DNA from: Paenibacillus sp. J23TS9
Lineage (GTDB): Bacteria; Bacillota; Bacilli; Paenibacillales; Paenibacillaceae
Assembly: GCF_018403225.1 (NCBI RefSeq)
Contig: NZ_BOSG01000001.1
Location: forward strand, 2,666,001 to 2,730,000
Length of the DNA stretch: 64,000 nucleotides
Direction: 5' to 3'
Below, piece by piece: positions 41,786-50,331 of this stretch. The notes under the pieces were generated by a model. That model was not told the origin of the DNA. It saw nothing but the letters and a program-made list of their open reading frames with translations, and did no database searches. Within the stretch, counting starts at the first letter, position 1. Each line of letters begins with the position of its first letter. Position numbers and translations under genes: made by a program.

Positions 41786-42463
41786 CTAACCCCTTCTATT
41801 CTTCAATACCAGCCATCCAACTTCTGCTGGAGAGCGAAAGAGATAGTCTGGCTCCGGTGTAAGGGATACATTCTGTACCTCTTCAAACCAATGAGCGCCA
41901 CCGATCCGTGTACCCGCAGCCCGGCCAGCAGTCATATCCGCATTACTGTCGCCAATGAACAGGGTTGCTTGCGGATGGATACCGAGAGCTTCCATCGCCC
42001 GGTCAATGCCTTCACGGTCCGGCTTCGGGCGCTTCAGCTCATCTCCCGCGAATTGAACATCAAAATAATGCCTCATTCCGAGCTTATCGAGTGAAATATC
42101 CAAACTGCGGCGGCTTTTTCCTGTAATGATCCCCATTGGAATATGATATTCCGCCAGCTCCTCCAGCATCATTCGGATTTCCGCGGACAGCTTCAGCATT
42201 TCCTCATGGTGCTCATCATACAGACGGTAATACGCAGCACAGGCTTCAGCCGATAGAAATTCATCCTTTAACACGCCTGATATGATGCCATCTTCAGTCG
42301 GACCAAAGAGACTTACCAGCTCCTCATTGGTATAATCTCTTCCTGTATACTTCCGGAATACTTCCTTAAATGCGTGAAAAGATAGAGGCAGCGTATCCGC
42401 AAGCGTCCCGTCAAAATCAAACAGCACACCATCGATCTCGCCTTGCTGTACATGAATTGTCAT
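41786..42463 (-). CDS. HAD-superfamily phosphatase (phosphoglycolate phosphatase-like)
   Basis: A 225-residue phosphohydrolase with motif I VLFDFDGTLADT (nucleophile Asp16, Asp18), motif II MGIITGKS, motif III Lys in DELKRPKPDREG and motif IV FIGDSNADMTAG. The cap domain sits between motifs I and II (C1 type), like Gph and PgmB. The substrate cannot be read. GGGAGGTTCCAC precedes the ATG, overlapping the stop of the gene upstream, so co-transcription is likely. Confidence 0.9.
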   Translation of the reverse strand: MTIHVQQGEIDGVLFDFDGTLADTLPLSFHAFKEVFRKYTGRDYTNEELVSLFGPTEDGIISGVLKDEFLSAEACAAYYRLYDEHHEEMLKLSAEIRMMLEELAEYHIPMGIITGKSRRSLDISLDKLGMRHYFDVQFAGDELKRPKPDREGIDRAMEALGIHPQATLFIGDSNADMTAGRAAGTRIGGAHWFEEVQNVSLTPEPDYLFRSPAEVGWLVLKNRRG

Positions 42464-42474
42464 GTGGAACCTCC

Positions 42475-42897
42475 CTACTGTTTCTGAAGAGCTTGCTCAA
42501 TTCGGATTAGCGCTGACTTTTCATCTTCATTTTGCAATGCTTTGTGATAGGAAGCCACGTTGAGGGCTGCTCCTTTGTCCGCGAATTCAGAACAGGTATG
42601 CTCCATGATCTGAACGGCATGATTTAGCTTTAGCTCGCTGACTGTTCCATTCATCCGGCACAAGCAGACACGCACTATTCCTTCCGGTTCCTGATAAGTT
42701 GCTTCGAGGAGCGCAGTCATATTGACGGATTCCTCTAGTTTAGACTGGCGGGTAACCTGTACCGTATAAGAGGAAACTGCCGGTATGGCCCCCTTTGTTT
42801 TTCGGTCATGTTTTATAATCCTCGAATTTCTCCAGGCAAGTATACCGGAAGCTGCAAGAATCAATACTCCCAATACATATCCGATATAGACAATCAA
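42475..42897 (-). CDS. hypothetical single-pass membrane protein
   Basis: About 140 residues: an N-terminal membrane segment (VYIGYVLGVLILAASGILAW), then a cytoplasmic-type domain (VNMTALLEATYQEPEGIVRV, CLCRMNGTVSELKLNHAVQI). No family recognised. The start is uncertain: TTG 42897 behind AAGGTGAAGAG, or TTG 42927. It lies directly upstream of the HAD gene (11 bp) and 21 bp after the GNAT gene, in one leftward run. Confidence 0.65.
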   Translation of the reverse strand: MIVYIGYVLGVLILAASGILAWRNSRIIKHDRKTKGAIPAVSSYTVQVTRQSKLEESVNMTALLEATYQEPEGIVRVCLCRMNGTVSELKLNHAVQIMEHTCSEFADKGAALNVASYHKALQNEDEKSALIRIEQALQKQ

Positions 42898-42948
42898 CTC
42901 TTCACCTTCATCCATTTCATTTATCAATTACATCAACATTGGATCATG

Positions 42949-43473
42949 TTACAGCTTTTTCAACATATGAATATCTTCGGGTTCCAGCTGGAACAGCTCT
43001 TCATCGACCTGACTGGTAATTTCACCGCCGCTGGACATGTAGAAGTTAACCGCCGACTCCGTCTCTGTGGATGATATGTACAAATAGGATGCGCCGCGTT
43101 CCTTCGCTTCCTTGCCAAGTTCCATCATAATACGTGTTCCAATACCTTGTCTTCGGTATGAACGGCTTACATACATCAGATCCACTTGAAGCTGGTCCAG
43201 ATTGGTACCGCGGAAACGGTGTCCAAGCACTCCAAAGCCCGCAAGCGTTTCACCGTCAAAAGCTCCGTAGGCAAAGCCTCCGCCTGCAATCTCCTTTTCA
43301 AAACGCTCAATTAATTCTACCGAGTGTGCCTCATCCCAAGTCGGGCATTCATGTCCGGCCGCTACTGCCTCAAGTTCTCCGTCATTCATTTTATAAATTT
43401 TACCGATCGTTTCCGACCTGTCGATTTGCCGGAGCAGTCCGGACTCGGTGACTTGCATCTGTCTAAAGATCAT
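42949..43473 (-). CDS. GNAT family N-acetyltransferase
   Basis: A 174-residue acetyltransferase: VDLMYVSRSYRRQGIGTRIM (acetyl-CoA loop), ASYLYISSTETESAVNFYMS (motif B) and a C-terminal acidic stretch. Substrate unknown. Start at ATG 43473 (MIFRQMQVTE); GGGGG lies 11 nt upstream, and the ATG at 43491 is an alternative. It probably leads the small operon with the membrane protein and HAD phosphatase. Confidence 0.82.
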   Translation of the reverse strand: MIFRQMQVTESGLLRQIDRSETIGKIYKMNDGELEAVAAGHECPTWDEAHSVELIERFEKEIAGGGFAYGAFDGETLAGFGVLGHRFRGTNLDQLQVDLMYVSRSYRRQGIGTRIMMELGKEAKERGASYLYISSTETESAVNFYMSSGGEITSQVDEELFQLEPEDIHMLKKL

Positions 43474-43588
43474 TTTGCTATTTTCCCCCATATACTTGGA
43501 ATTTCAACTCCCTTAGATTACCTCATATTGGAAATTCAGTCATCTTTTTTTTCCAATTGTACAGTACGCGCACTTTATCCTATTATAC

Positions 43589-43624
43589 AAAAAAAACAGC
43601 CTGCGGCTAAAGCGGCCGAGGCTG
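43589..43624 (-). terminator. intrinsic terminator after the EamA gene
   Basis: On the minus strand CAGCCT and AGGCTG close a stem that contains GGCCGC/GCGGCT-like pairing, followed by GTTTTTTTTG; 70 bp after the transporter stop. Confidence 0.82.
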
Positions 43625-43696
43625 AAATAAGAAGAGAAGTCTACACCGTTACATTACCCTGTAGCGTGAAGATCAATCTCGATCCGGAAATAAAAA

Positions 43697-44614
43697 CTAA
43701 AGATGCGCGGGTGTTTCTTGAGGCTCGATACCGGGTACCCTTTTTCTTCGTGAAAAACGGATTTGCGGAACGGCAATGCCGATAAAAATAAGCACAATCC
43801 CAAACCATTGCAAGCTGCTTACATGCTCATGGACCAGAAGCACCGATGCCACAACCGCAGCCGGCAGCTCGGCGGCTCCCAGAATGGCTCCCGTCCCGGA
43901 CCCTACCTTCGGCATTCCGATCGCGAAGAACAGAACAGGAATCAGAATCCCTAGGATGCCCAAGATGACTGCATATTTCCATAGTCCCGCTCCAAGTGCG
44001 CCATCCCACAAGAAGGCGGGAGAAAATACGGATAAAACAATGACCCCTGAGCCCGTCGTCATAAAGAAGCTTTTATTAAACACAGGGACCGTCGTTCCCA
44101 CACGCCCACTAACAAACATATAAAGCGCGAACGTAAAAGCGGCCAGAAGACCGTACACCACACCTTTCATATCCAGCGGTCCGGTGCTTTCACCAATGAC
44201 GCCTCCTGCAAGCAAGGTTCCCATAATCAGAATAACAATGGATATAATTTTGCTTCGGCTTGGAATACGGCGGTCCGCTGCTGCTTCCATGAGAACACCA
44301 ATCCAGGTGAATTGAAACAACAGGACAACAGCAATCGATGCAGGCAAACGCTCAACAGCCTTACCGTAAAAGACAGACGTTCCGCTCATGGTGATTCCAA
44401 CTGCCAGCAGCGATAACCACTGCTTGGGAGCCAACTTTTTCCGGGAAAAAAGAAGCATGAGCAGAAGCAGAAGCAGCCAGCCAAAAACATATTGGCCGCC
44501 GAGCATCTGGCTGACCGTAAAGCCTTCATTCATGCCGACCTTCATAATAGAGGACAGCACGCCATAACTGCATGCTCCAATCAATATCAGTAGCGAGTAT
44601 TTCAGTTTGTTCAA
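43697..44614 (-). CDS. EamA/DMT family transporter
   Basis: A 305-residue membrane protein with 10 hydrophobic helices as two EamA repeats, typical of drug/metabolite exporters. Repeat 1 starts LLILIGACSYGVLSSIMKVG, repeat 2 near VVYGLLAAFTFALYMFVSGR; the C-terminal tail is basic. The start is TTG 44614, 7 nt after AGGAGG. An intrinsic terminator lies just upstream in the leader (44652-44682), which may make expression conditional. The substrate is unknown. Confidence 0.87.
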   Translation of the reverse strand: MNKLKYSLLILIGACSYGVLSSIMKVGMNEGFTVSQMLGGQYVFGWLLLLLLMLLFSRKKLAPKQWLSLLAVGITMSGTSVFYGKAVERLPASIAVVLLFQFTWIGVLMEAAADRRIPSRSKIISIVILIMGTLLAGGVIGESTGPLDMKGVVYGLLAAFTFALYMFVSGRVGTTVPVFNKSFFMTTGSGVIVLSVFSPAFLWDGALGAGLWKYAVILGILGILIPVLFFAIGMPKVGSGTGAILGAAELPAAVVASVLLVHEHVSSLQWFGIVLIFIGIAVPQIRFSRRKRVPGIEPQETPAHL

Positions 44615-44651
44615 GTTAATTCCTCCTGAAGCTGTTTTTGCGCAAACAACC

Positions 44652-44682
44652 AAAAAGCCCCCCGTCTGTTAGGACAGGGGGC
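44652..44682 (-). terminator. terminator in the 5' region of the EamA gene
   Basis: On the minus strand GCCCCCTGTC, CTAACA, GACGGGGGGC, TTTTTGG. It ends 38 bp before the EamA start codon and begins about 180 bp after the nrdG stop. The 140 nt ahead of it contain CCGAT/ATCGG (44738-44742 with 44691-44695), TTCG/CGAA pairing and a TTCGTTCG direct repeat. It is either the late end of the nrd operon or a transcription attenuator for the transporter. Confidence 0.7.
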
Positions 44683-44863
44683 GAACGAAACCGATGACAT
44701 ATATAGCCTTCGTTAAAATTTCGCCACTCACGAACGAATCGGAGTTTATAAACGGGTGCTGCGCTATCTCGAAGTTGATTTGAACCTTTCAAAATGAAAT
44801 TCTAAAACATTATTCAGCGAGCGTCAATGAGCTACGTTAACATAATAAAGTAACTGCCAGGTA

Positions 44864-45343
44864 TCAAGCAGAGCAGCATAAGTCGTGCTTCTTCCATGCG
44901 CCATACTTGTTTTCCCAAATGAGTTGGTTGCTGCTGCCGCGGAAAGGAAGGGACAGATCCCGCTGCTGCAGCTCGAATCTTCCATCCACGAGCACATCGC
45001 AGCAGGCCAGCAGCTTCCTTTTATTACCGTCAAGGCTGCTCTGAAGTTCTTCAAGGGTATACCCCGTATAGGCCCAGATATGTTTTCCCTGCCGCTTCAG
45101 CTCAATAGCGACCTGACTCATCCCTTCTGCCTGAAGGAAAGGATCTCCGCCGGATAGTGTGATATCTGTGAGCGGGTTGCTTCCGGCTTCACGTACAATA
45201 TCCCCGATGCTGCGGAGTTTGCCGCTGCGCATACTCCAGGACTCCGGATTATGGCATCCTGCACAGTGATGCGAACAGCCCGCGCAAAAAATAACTGAAC
45301 GCAAACCCTCCCCATCCACCACGCTATCATGGACGATATCCAT
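44864..45343 (-). CDS. nrdG: anaerobic ribonucleotide reductase activating protein NrdG
   Basis: Radical SAM enzyme that makes the glycyl radical on NrdD. The CxxxCxxC cluster motif is CSHHCAGC, followed by HNPESWSM, and LSGGDPFLQAEGM is the SAM-contact GGDP. The start is uncertain: ATG 45343 (MDIVHDSVVDGEGLR) fits homologue N-termini and has AAAGGGGG 8 nt upstream; ATG 45397, with GGAGC 6 nt upstream and only 17 nt after nrdD, would add 18 residues. About 159 aa. It is co-transcribed with nrdD. Confidence 0.92.
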   Translation of the reverse strand: MDIVHDSVVDGEGLRSVIFCAGCSHHCAGCHNPESWSMRSGKLRSIGDIVREAGSNPLTDITLSGGDPFLQAEGMSQVAIELKRQGKHIWAYTGYTLEELQSSLDGNKRKLLACCDVLVDGRFELQQRDLSLPFRGSSNQLIWENKYGAWKKHDLCCSA

Positions 45344-45414
45344 AATCCACACCCCCTTTTCGTTTAGCTTGAACGCAGTTTTATCACACATGCCCATCAC
45401 AAGCTCCACGCTCC

Positions 45415-47277
45415 TTACTTTCCATGTATGATACGGTCGGCTTCCTCCGCGCGTTTGGCCGGATTCCATTTCTCCATGTCCCCCACCAAATAGCCGGTAA
45501 TGCGCCGGATTCGTTCGATCTGCTCATCCGAACCGCCGCAGACCGGGCAATCCTGGTCAATAATTCCGTTATATCCGCAAGATTTGCAGCGATCAACCGG
45601 ATGATTGATAGAGCCGTACCCGATCTGATTTTCCGCCATGCAGCGGATGATTCGGTCCAAGGCTGCCGTGTTATGAATGACAGACCCATCCACCTCCACA
45701 TAGGTGATATGACCTGCATTGCACAGCTCATGATAGGGCGCCTCTATGCTGATTTTCTCGGCTGCCTTGATGGAATAATAAACCGGGACATGGAATGAAT
45801 TGGTGTAGTAATCCCTGTCAGTTACGCCGGGTATGCTTCCAAACTGATCCCGGTCCTTTTTAACAAATTTGCCGGATAATCCTTCGGCTGGTGTGGCAAT
45901 AAGGGAGAAATTCAATCCTCTTTCCTCCATTTCGCGATCCATGCGTTTGCGCATCATGCCGATTATTTCCAACCCTCGCTGCTGAAGCTCGGCATTCTGT
46001 CCGTGATGCTCCCCGTAAAGAGCAGTCAGCGCTTCGGCTAAACCGATAAATCCAATGCTCAGCGTACCCTGCCTGAGTACATCCTCCAAATGATCATGGG
46101 ACCGCAGATATTCTCCATCTCGCCATACGCCCTGTGAATACAGAAAGCGAAAGTTCCCTGCCTGCCTGCCGGCCTGGTACTCATAACGTTCAAGAAGCTG
46201 TTTGACTGCCGAATCCATGGTCTCCTCGAGCAGCCGGTCAAATTCTACGGAAGAACTGGATATCAGCGCCAGTCGGACCAAATTAATGGTGGTAAAGGAA
46301 AGGTTTCCCCGCCCAATTGCGTTTTCCTCTCCGTTTACATTCCCCATGACGCGCGTACGGCAACCCATATAACAAACCTCGCTTTCACGCGTCCCCAGAT
46401 CGTACATCTTGTTAAACCCGGTATCCAAAAAAGCGAAATTCGGAAACATCCGGCGTGCCGTTGTCTCCAGGGCCAGCTTGTACAAATCATAGTTCGGATC
46501 ATCCGGCTGGAAATTCACGCCTGATTTCACTTTGAATATTTGAATGGGAAAAATCGGCGTTTCCCCATTCCCAAGCCCCCGCTGCGTAGCCAGAAGAAGC
46601 TGCCTGATCAGCATTCTGCCGCATACCGATGTGTCTGTCCCGTAATTGACCGATATAAATGGAACCTGTCCACCCCCGCGCGAATGCATGGAATTCGCAT
46701 TATGTATAAAAGCCTCGCATGCCTGGTATACATCCCGTTCGGTCATGCGCCAGGCTTCCTGTTCACGGTCGAAATCTTCGTCCAGAGGCAGTTCCTCGAG
46801 CATACGCAGCTTTTGATCATAGGTTTTCTGAACATAAGGTGCAAGATCCGCATCCAACATTGGAAAAGCCTGTCCGCCATGCTGTTGGTTCTGATTTGCC
46901 TGCAAAATGATGGACGACAGTGCCATAGCGCTCTTGATATCCTTGGGCTCGCGCATGTGGCCGTGTCCGGTGTTAAAGCCTCCACTCAGGAGCTTTCCAA
47001 GTGGAATTTGACAGCAAGTCGTCGTCCCTGCCGCATAAAAATCAAGATCATGAGGGTAGAGAATATTTTGCTCCATGGCCTCTCTTGTTTCCGGTGACAA
47101 CAGATTGTCATACGCATACAGCCTGGCACTCTCGCTTCCGAATTTGCCCATCAACCCCATCGGTGACTTTCCGTCCACGTTGGCGTTCTCCTGCAGCAAA
47201 TCCAGGTTGCTGGCGTGGATCATATCATGAAAGGAATGCCAAAGCTGACGGGTTCCTGAGTTTAAATCGTTCATCAT
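45415..47277 (-). CDS. nrdD: anaerobic ribonucleoside-triphosphate reductase NrdD
   Basis: Class III ribonucleotide reductase that makes dNTPs without oxygen. The 620 residues carry the C-terminal zinc site CKSC...CPVC and the glycyl-radical segment RRITGYLVGD with Gly595. The protein begins MMNDLNSGTRQLWHSFHDMI: the N-terminal ATP-cone (about 90 residues) found in most bacterial NrdD is missing, so allosteric activity control by ATP/dATP is probably absent. The start is supported by GAAGGAGGAAATA before the ATG, and the NrdR boxes leave no room for a longer gene. Confidence 0.94.
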   Translation of the reverse strand: MMNDLNSGTRQLWHSFHDMIHASNLDLLQENANVDGKSPMGLMGKFGSESARLYAYDNLLSPETREAMEQNILYPHDLDFYAAGTTTCCQIPLGKLLSGGFNTGHGHMREPKDIKSAMALSSIILQANQNQQHGGQAFPMLDADLAPYVQKTYDQKLRMLEELPLDEDFDREQEAWRMTERDVYQACEAFIHNANSMHSRGGGQVPFISVNYGTDTSVCGRMLIRQLLLATQRGLGNGETPIFPIQIFKVKSGVNFQPDDPNYDLYKLALETTARRMFPNFAFLDTGFNKMYDLGTRESEVCYMGCRTRVMGNVNGEENAIGRGNLSFTTINLVRLALISSSSVEFDRLLEETMDSAVKQLLERYEYQAGRQAGNFRFLYSQGVWRDGEYLRSHDHLEDVLRQGTLSIGFIGLAEALTALYGEHHGQNAELQQRGLEIIGMMRKRMDREMEERGLNFSLIATPAEGLSGKFVKKDRDQFGSIPGVTDRDYYTNSFHVPVYYSIKAAEKISIEAPYHELCNAGHITYVEVDGSVIHNTAALDRIIRCMAENQIGYGSINHPVDRCKSCGYNGIIDQDCPVCGGSDEQIERIRRITGYLVGDMEKWNPAKRAEEADRIIHGK

Positions 47278-47322
47278 TATTTCCTCCTTCACCGTGTTCA
47301 TGCAAGGCGACAACGCCTTACA

Positions 47323-47338
47323 ACACTATATATAGTAT
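47323..47338. promoter_or_regulatory. NrdR box, proximal
   Basis: ACACTATATATAGTAT, nearly identical to the NrdR consensus (ACACWATATATWGTGT). It lies 46 bp upstream of the nrdD start. NrdR represses ribonucleotide reductase genes when dATP is high. Confidence 0.85.
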
Positions 47339-47354
47339 TAAAATATCATAATTG

Positions 47355-47370
47355 GCACTATATATATTGT
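47355..47370. promoter_or_regulatory. NrdR box, distal
   Basis: GCACTATATATATTGT, the second NrdR box, 32 bp (three helical turns) from the first, the normal arrangement of paired boxes. Confidence 0.83.
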
Positions 47371-47407
47371 CACAGCATAAAAAGAAAACTTCTCCCATGC
47401 TCAGGGG

Positions 47408-48346
47408 TTAGTTTGCCTTCATAGAGGAAAACAAGGGACCGGGCATAAAACCAAGCTGATTACACAAGGCTTCAAGCGGATGTCCATGCATGACCCTGAT
47501 ACGTAATAAAGGCTCATCTCGCTTTTTCAAAATGGTAAGTGCCCTCCGCAGCATACCTGTTGCCAGGCCCCTATTTCTGTATGACGGCAGTACGGCGAGC
47601 TCCTTAATGGACGGGCAGCAGCCCTCTAGACCGATAAGACATACGCCGATTAATGCTCGTGTACTGGCATCATATACAAGACTTGAAGCCGCCAGGACAT
47701 CCTCCGAGCTGCCAGCTGCATACTGCCGTAGCTTGATCAGTACCTCTGCAAAGGGAAATACCTCCTGCGCTCCTCCTGCTCCTTCGTCAGCATATTTGAA
47801 CAGGAACAATCCGATTTCGCGCTCCAGAAGAAGCCTGCGCTCGCCATTCTCCTCAAAAGTCTCCAGAGAGCGGAACGTTATATTATCATTGAAAAAATGG
47901 TTGAATACGGCAGCAGGCCGCTGCATCCAGCGGAATCGATGAGGGTCGGGACGAAATCCAGCTCTGATATAGACATCCTCTTGATCCGATAGAATCTCAT
48001 AAGCATGAAATGTCTGGTCTCCTCCTGCAAGCTGGCGTATCGAATGGGTAAGCTGCTTGACCAGCCCCGAATCCATGTGAAAAGGCGGAATGGCGAATAG
48101 GTAGTGGATGGCGCCTGAAGAAATTGCCGCACCTCCTGCAAGCACTCCATCGCTTTCAATCCAAAAGGGTATGAATCCCGCAGGAAGGAGGGATGGGAAG
48201 CCTGCCTGCCGGAAGAAACCAATCACAGCCTGATGATAATAAACGGAGCAGTACCTCTCCCACTCTGCAGATACCGCCCTGCATAAATGAAGTGATTCCG
48301 TTAGTTCGAGTCTTGGCGAATCTCCAAGCTGGTCCTCTCTTTTCAT
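47408..48346 (-). CDS. GNAT family acetyltransferase (312 aa)
   Basis: A two-part protein: an N-terminal domain of unknown fold (about 1-140) and a C-terminal GNAT domain with LAVLPSYRNRGLATGMLRRA and the late HPLEALCNQLGFMPGPL. The first half contains PAGFIPFWIESDGVLAGGAA and YEILSDQEDVYIRAGFRP, which looks like a degenerate first GNAT unit. Substrate unknown. It converges on nothing: the next gene to the left is nrdD, on the same strand behind the NrdR boxes. Confidence 0.8.
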   Translation of the reverse strand: MKREDQLGDSPRLELTESLHLCRAVSAEWERYCSVYYHQAVIGFFRQAGFPSLLPAGFIPFWIESDGVLAGGAAISSGAIHYLFAIPPFHMDSGLVKQLTHSIRQLAGGDQTFHAYEILSDQEDVYIRAGFRPDPHRFRWMQRPAAVFNHFFNDNITFRSLETFEENGERRLLLEREIGLFLFKYADEGAGGAQEVFPFAEVLIKLRQYAAGSSEDVLAASSLVYDASTRALIGVCLIGLEGCCPSIKELAVLPSYRNRGLATGMLRRALTILKKRDEPLLRIRVMHGHPLEALCNQLGFMPGPLFSSMKAN

Positions 48347-48421
48347 GCTGGACCTCCTCTTGCCTAAATATATGTTTCCATTAACAGTTTACGATCCGGC
48401 TGTCCGGTTTCATGCCAAGAA

Positions 48422-48446
48422 GCCCCGGAGAATCTCCGGAGCTTTT
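48422..48446. terminator. hairpin after galU
   Basis: GCCCCGGAGA, A, TCTCCGGAGC, then TTTTG on the plus strand and TTCTTGG on the minus strand. It lies about 20 bp after the galU stop and probably ends the ykcB-ykcC-galU transcript. Confidence 0.65.
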
Positions 48447-48464
48447 GTATATTTCACTTACATC

Positions 48465-49343
48465 TTATTTAAATTCTTGCCGTTCCATCAAATCGGATAA
48501 ATAATTGAGCACCGGCAAACGCAGTTCCTCACGCTGCAAGCTCATTTCCAATACTGCATGAACGTAGCCGATTTTGTCACCGATATCAAACCGCTTACCT
48601 TCAAGCTCCAGTGCGCAAATTCCTTCGCTGCTAACTAATCTGCGCAGGGCGTCGGTCAGCTGATACTCTCCGCCCGTGCCTTTCTCGATTTTTTCGAGTT
48701 CAGGGAAAATGGAAGGATTCAGAATGTATCTGCCCATCACCGCAATATCACTTGGAGCTTCAGCCGGATCCGGCTTTTCCACAAGATCTGTGACCTGGTA
48801 AATCCGGTCTCCGTACTTATCATACGTAATAATGCCGTATTTGCCCGTTTCGCTGCGGGGTACCCTCTGAACGCCTACAATCTGCTTCTCGTGCTTTTCA
48901 TACGCATGCATCATCTGTTTGAGCGCGGGAGGGTCCGACATCATAATATCATCCCCCAGCAATACGGCAAAAGGTTCATTATCGATAAACTGCCGGGCGC
49001 ATAAAATGGCATGGCCCAGCCCAAGCGGTTCCTTTTGGCGGATATAATGGATGTTCACCATTTCACTGATATTCATCACTTCACTGAGCAGATCCCATTT
49101 GCCTTTCTCAGCAAGCAGCTGCTCCAGTTCAACGGAACGGTCAAAATGATCCTCGATCGATTTCTTGTTTCGGCCCGTTACAATAAGGATGTTTTCAATG
49201 CCTGCCTCAACGGCTTCCTCAACGATATATTGAATGGCAGGCTTGTCGACAATCGGAAGCATTTCCTTGGGCTGTGCTTTCGTTGCCGGAAGGAACCGGG
49301 TTCCAAGACCTGCCGCGGGTATTATTGCTTTTCTGATTTTCAT
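48465..49343 (-). CDS. galU: UTP-glucose-1-phosphate uridylyltransferase GalU/GtaB
   Basis: Makes UDP-glucose for glycolipids, teichoic acid glucosylation and exopolysaccharide. 292 aa with IRKAIIPAAGLGTRFLPATK (nucleotide loop), PKEMLPIVDKPAIQYIVEEA, LGDDIM and the FDIGDKIGYVHA end. Called GtaB in Bacillus. It is last in the leftward operon after ykcC (7 bp), so UDP-glucose is likely the donor for the lipid-linked sugar made by the glycosyltransferase next to it. Confidence 0.95.
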   Translation of the reverse strand: MKIRKAIIPAAGLGTRFLPATKAQPKEMLPIVDKPAIQYIVEEAVEAGIENILIVTGRNKKSIEDHFDRSVELEQLLAEKGKWDLLSEVMNISEMVNIHYIRQKEPLGLGHAILCARQFIDNEPFAVLLGDDIMMSDPPALKQMMHAYEKHEKQIVGVQRVPRSETGKYGIITYDKYGDRIYQVTDLVEKPDPAEAPSDIAVMGRYILNPSIFPELEKIEKGTGGEYQLTDALRRLVSSEGICALELEGKRFDIGDKIGYVHAVLEMSLQREELRLPVLNYLSDLMERQEFK

Positions 49344-49350
49344 AAGCTGC

Positions 49351-50331
49351 TCATCTCCTTAACACTTGCTGGTCCTCAGGCTTTTTGGTGTGGACGGCGC
49401 TGACGATATAGAGCGGCCGTTGTTTGACCTCATCGTATATACGTCCCAAATATTCGCCGATCACGCCGAGAAACATCAGAATACAGCCGCTGAATAAGAT
49501 CTGAAGGGCGATGAGTGATGACCACCCGGGTACCGTAACGTCAGTGAACCATTTTTCAATCAGCACCACCAATAAGTAGATGAAGCCGGCGGCAGCTATC
49601 AAAATGCCCATAATTCCTGCTGCCTTCAAGGGTTTGGAGGAGAAGGACGTCATTCCGTCCATGGACAACTTCAGCATTTTCTTCAACGGATATTTGGATT
49701 CACCCGCATATCGTTCATCCCGTACATACTCCACTGCCGTCTGCCGGAAACCTACCCAGCTGACCAATCCCCGCACATAGCGGTTCTTCTCCGGCAGCCG
49801 CCTCATTTCATCGCAAACTTTCCGGTCCAGGAGTCTGAAATCCCCCGTATCCAGCGGAATATCAATCTCGGTCATCCGCTTTAAAACGCGGTAAAAAATG
49901 CTCGCCGTCTGCCGTTTGAACAGTGACTCCCCTTTACGTTCCGAACGCTTGGCATAGACGACGTCATAGCCTTCCTTCCACTTGGCGATCATCTCAAGCA
50001 TCAGCTCAGGAGGGTCCTGCAGATCGGCATCAATCACGATTACCGCTTCACCCTTGGCATAATCCATACCGGCGGTAATCGCCACCTGGTGTCCGAAATT
50101 GCGGGAAAACTGGATGAGCGTGACACTCGGATCCTTCTCCCCGATGCCCAGAATCAGCTCAGCAGTTCTGTCTCGGCTGCCGTCATTAACAAAGAGCAGC
50201 TCATAACTCTCACCGGTCGAGTCCATGACGTTTTTTAAGCGCCAATACGTTTCCTGTATAACCTCTTCCTCGTTATACACCGGAATAACGACAGAATATC
50301 GGACCGCGCTTAAATGAATCACCGGACTCAC
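49351..50331 (-). CDS. ykcC: GT2 family glycosyltransferase, YkcC/GtrB-like
   Basis: Polyprenyl-phosphate glycosyltransferase of the DPM1/GtrB group, which loads a sugar from a nucleotide donor onto undecaprenyl phosphate at the inner membrane face. Motifs are YSVVIPVYNEEEVIQET, VNDGSRDRT, VIDADLQDPPELM with the DxD, and two C-terminal membrane helices (near 230-255 and 270-290). The start may be GTG 50331 (4-nt overlap with ykcB) or GTG 50322, better spaced from AAAGGAG. Its partner is the GT39 protein upstream. Confidence 0.9.
   Translation of the reverse strand: MSPVIHLSAVRYSVVIPVYNEEEVIQETYWRLKNVMDSTGESYELLFVNDGSRDRTAELILGIGEKDPSVTLIQFSRNFGHQVAITAGMDYAKGEAVIVIDADLQDPPELMLEMIAKWKEGYDVVYAKRSERKGESLFKRQTASIFYRVLKRMTEIDIPLDTGDFRLLDRKVCDEMRRLPEKNRYVRGLVSWVGFRQTAVEYVRDERYAGESKYPLKKMLKLSMDGMTSFSSKPLKAAGIMGILIAAAGFIYLLVVLIEKWFTDVTVPGWSSLIALQILFSGCILMFLGVIGEYLGRIYDEVKQRPLYIVSAVHTKKPEDQQVLRR

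Noticed and set aside
46540..47097. Plus-strand 185-codon frame inside nrdD
   Set aside because: Antisense shadow of a well-conserved gene; composition not protein-like.
47277..47370. A frameshifted ATP-cone upstream of nrdD
   Set aside because: The sequence upstream holds the two NrdR boxes and promoter; no cone-like residues in any frame.
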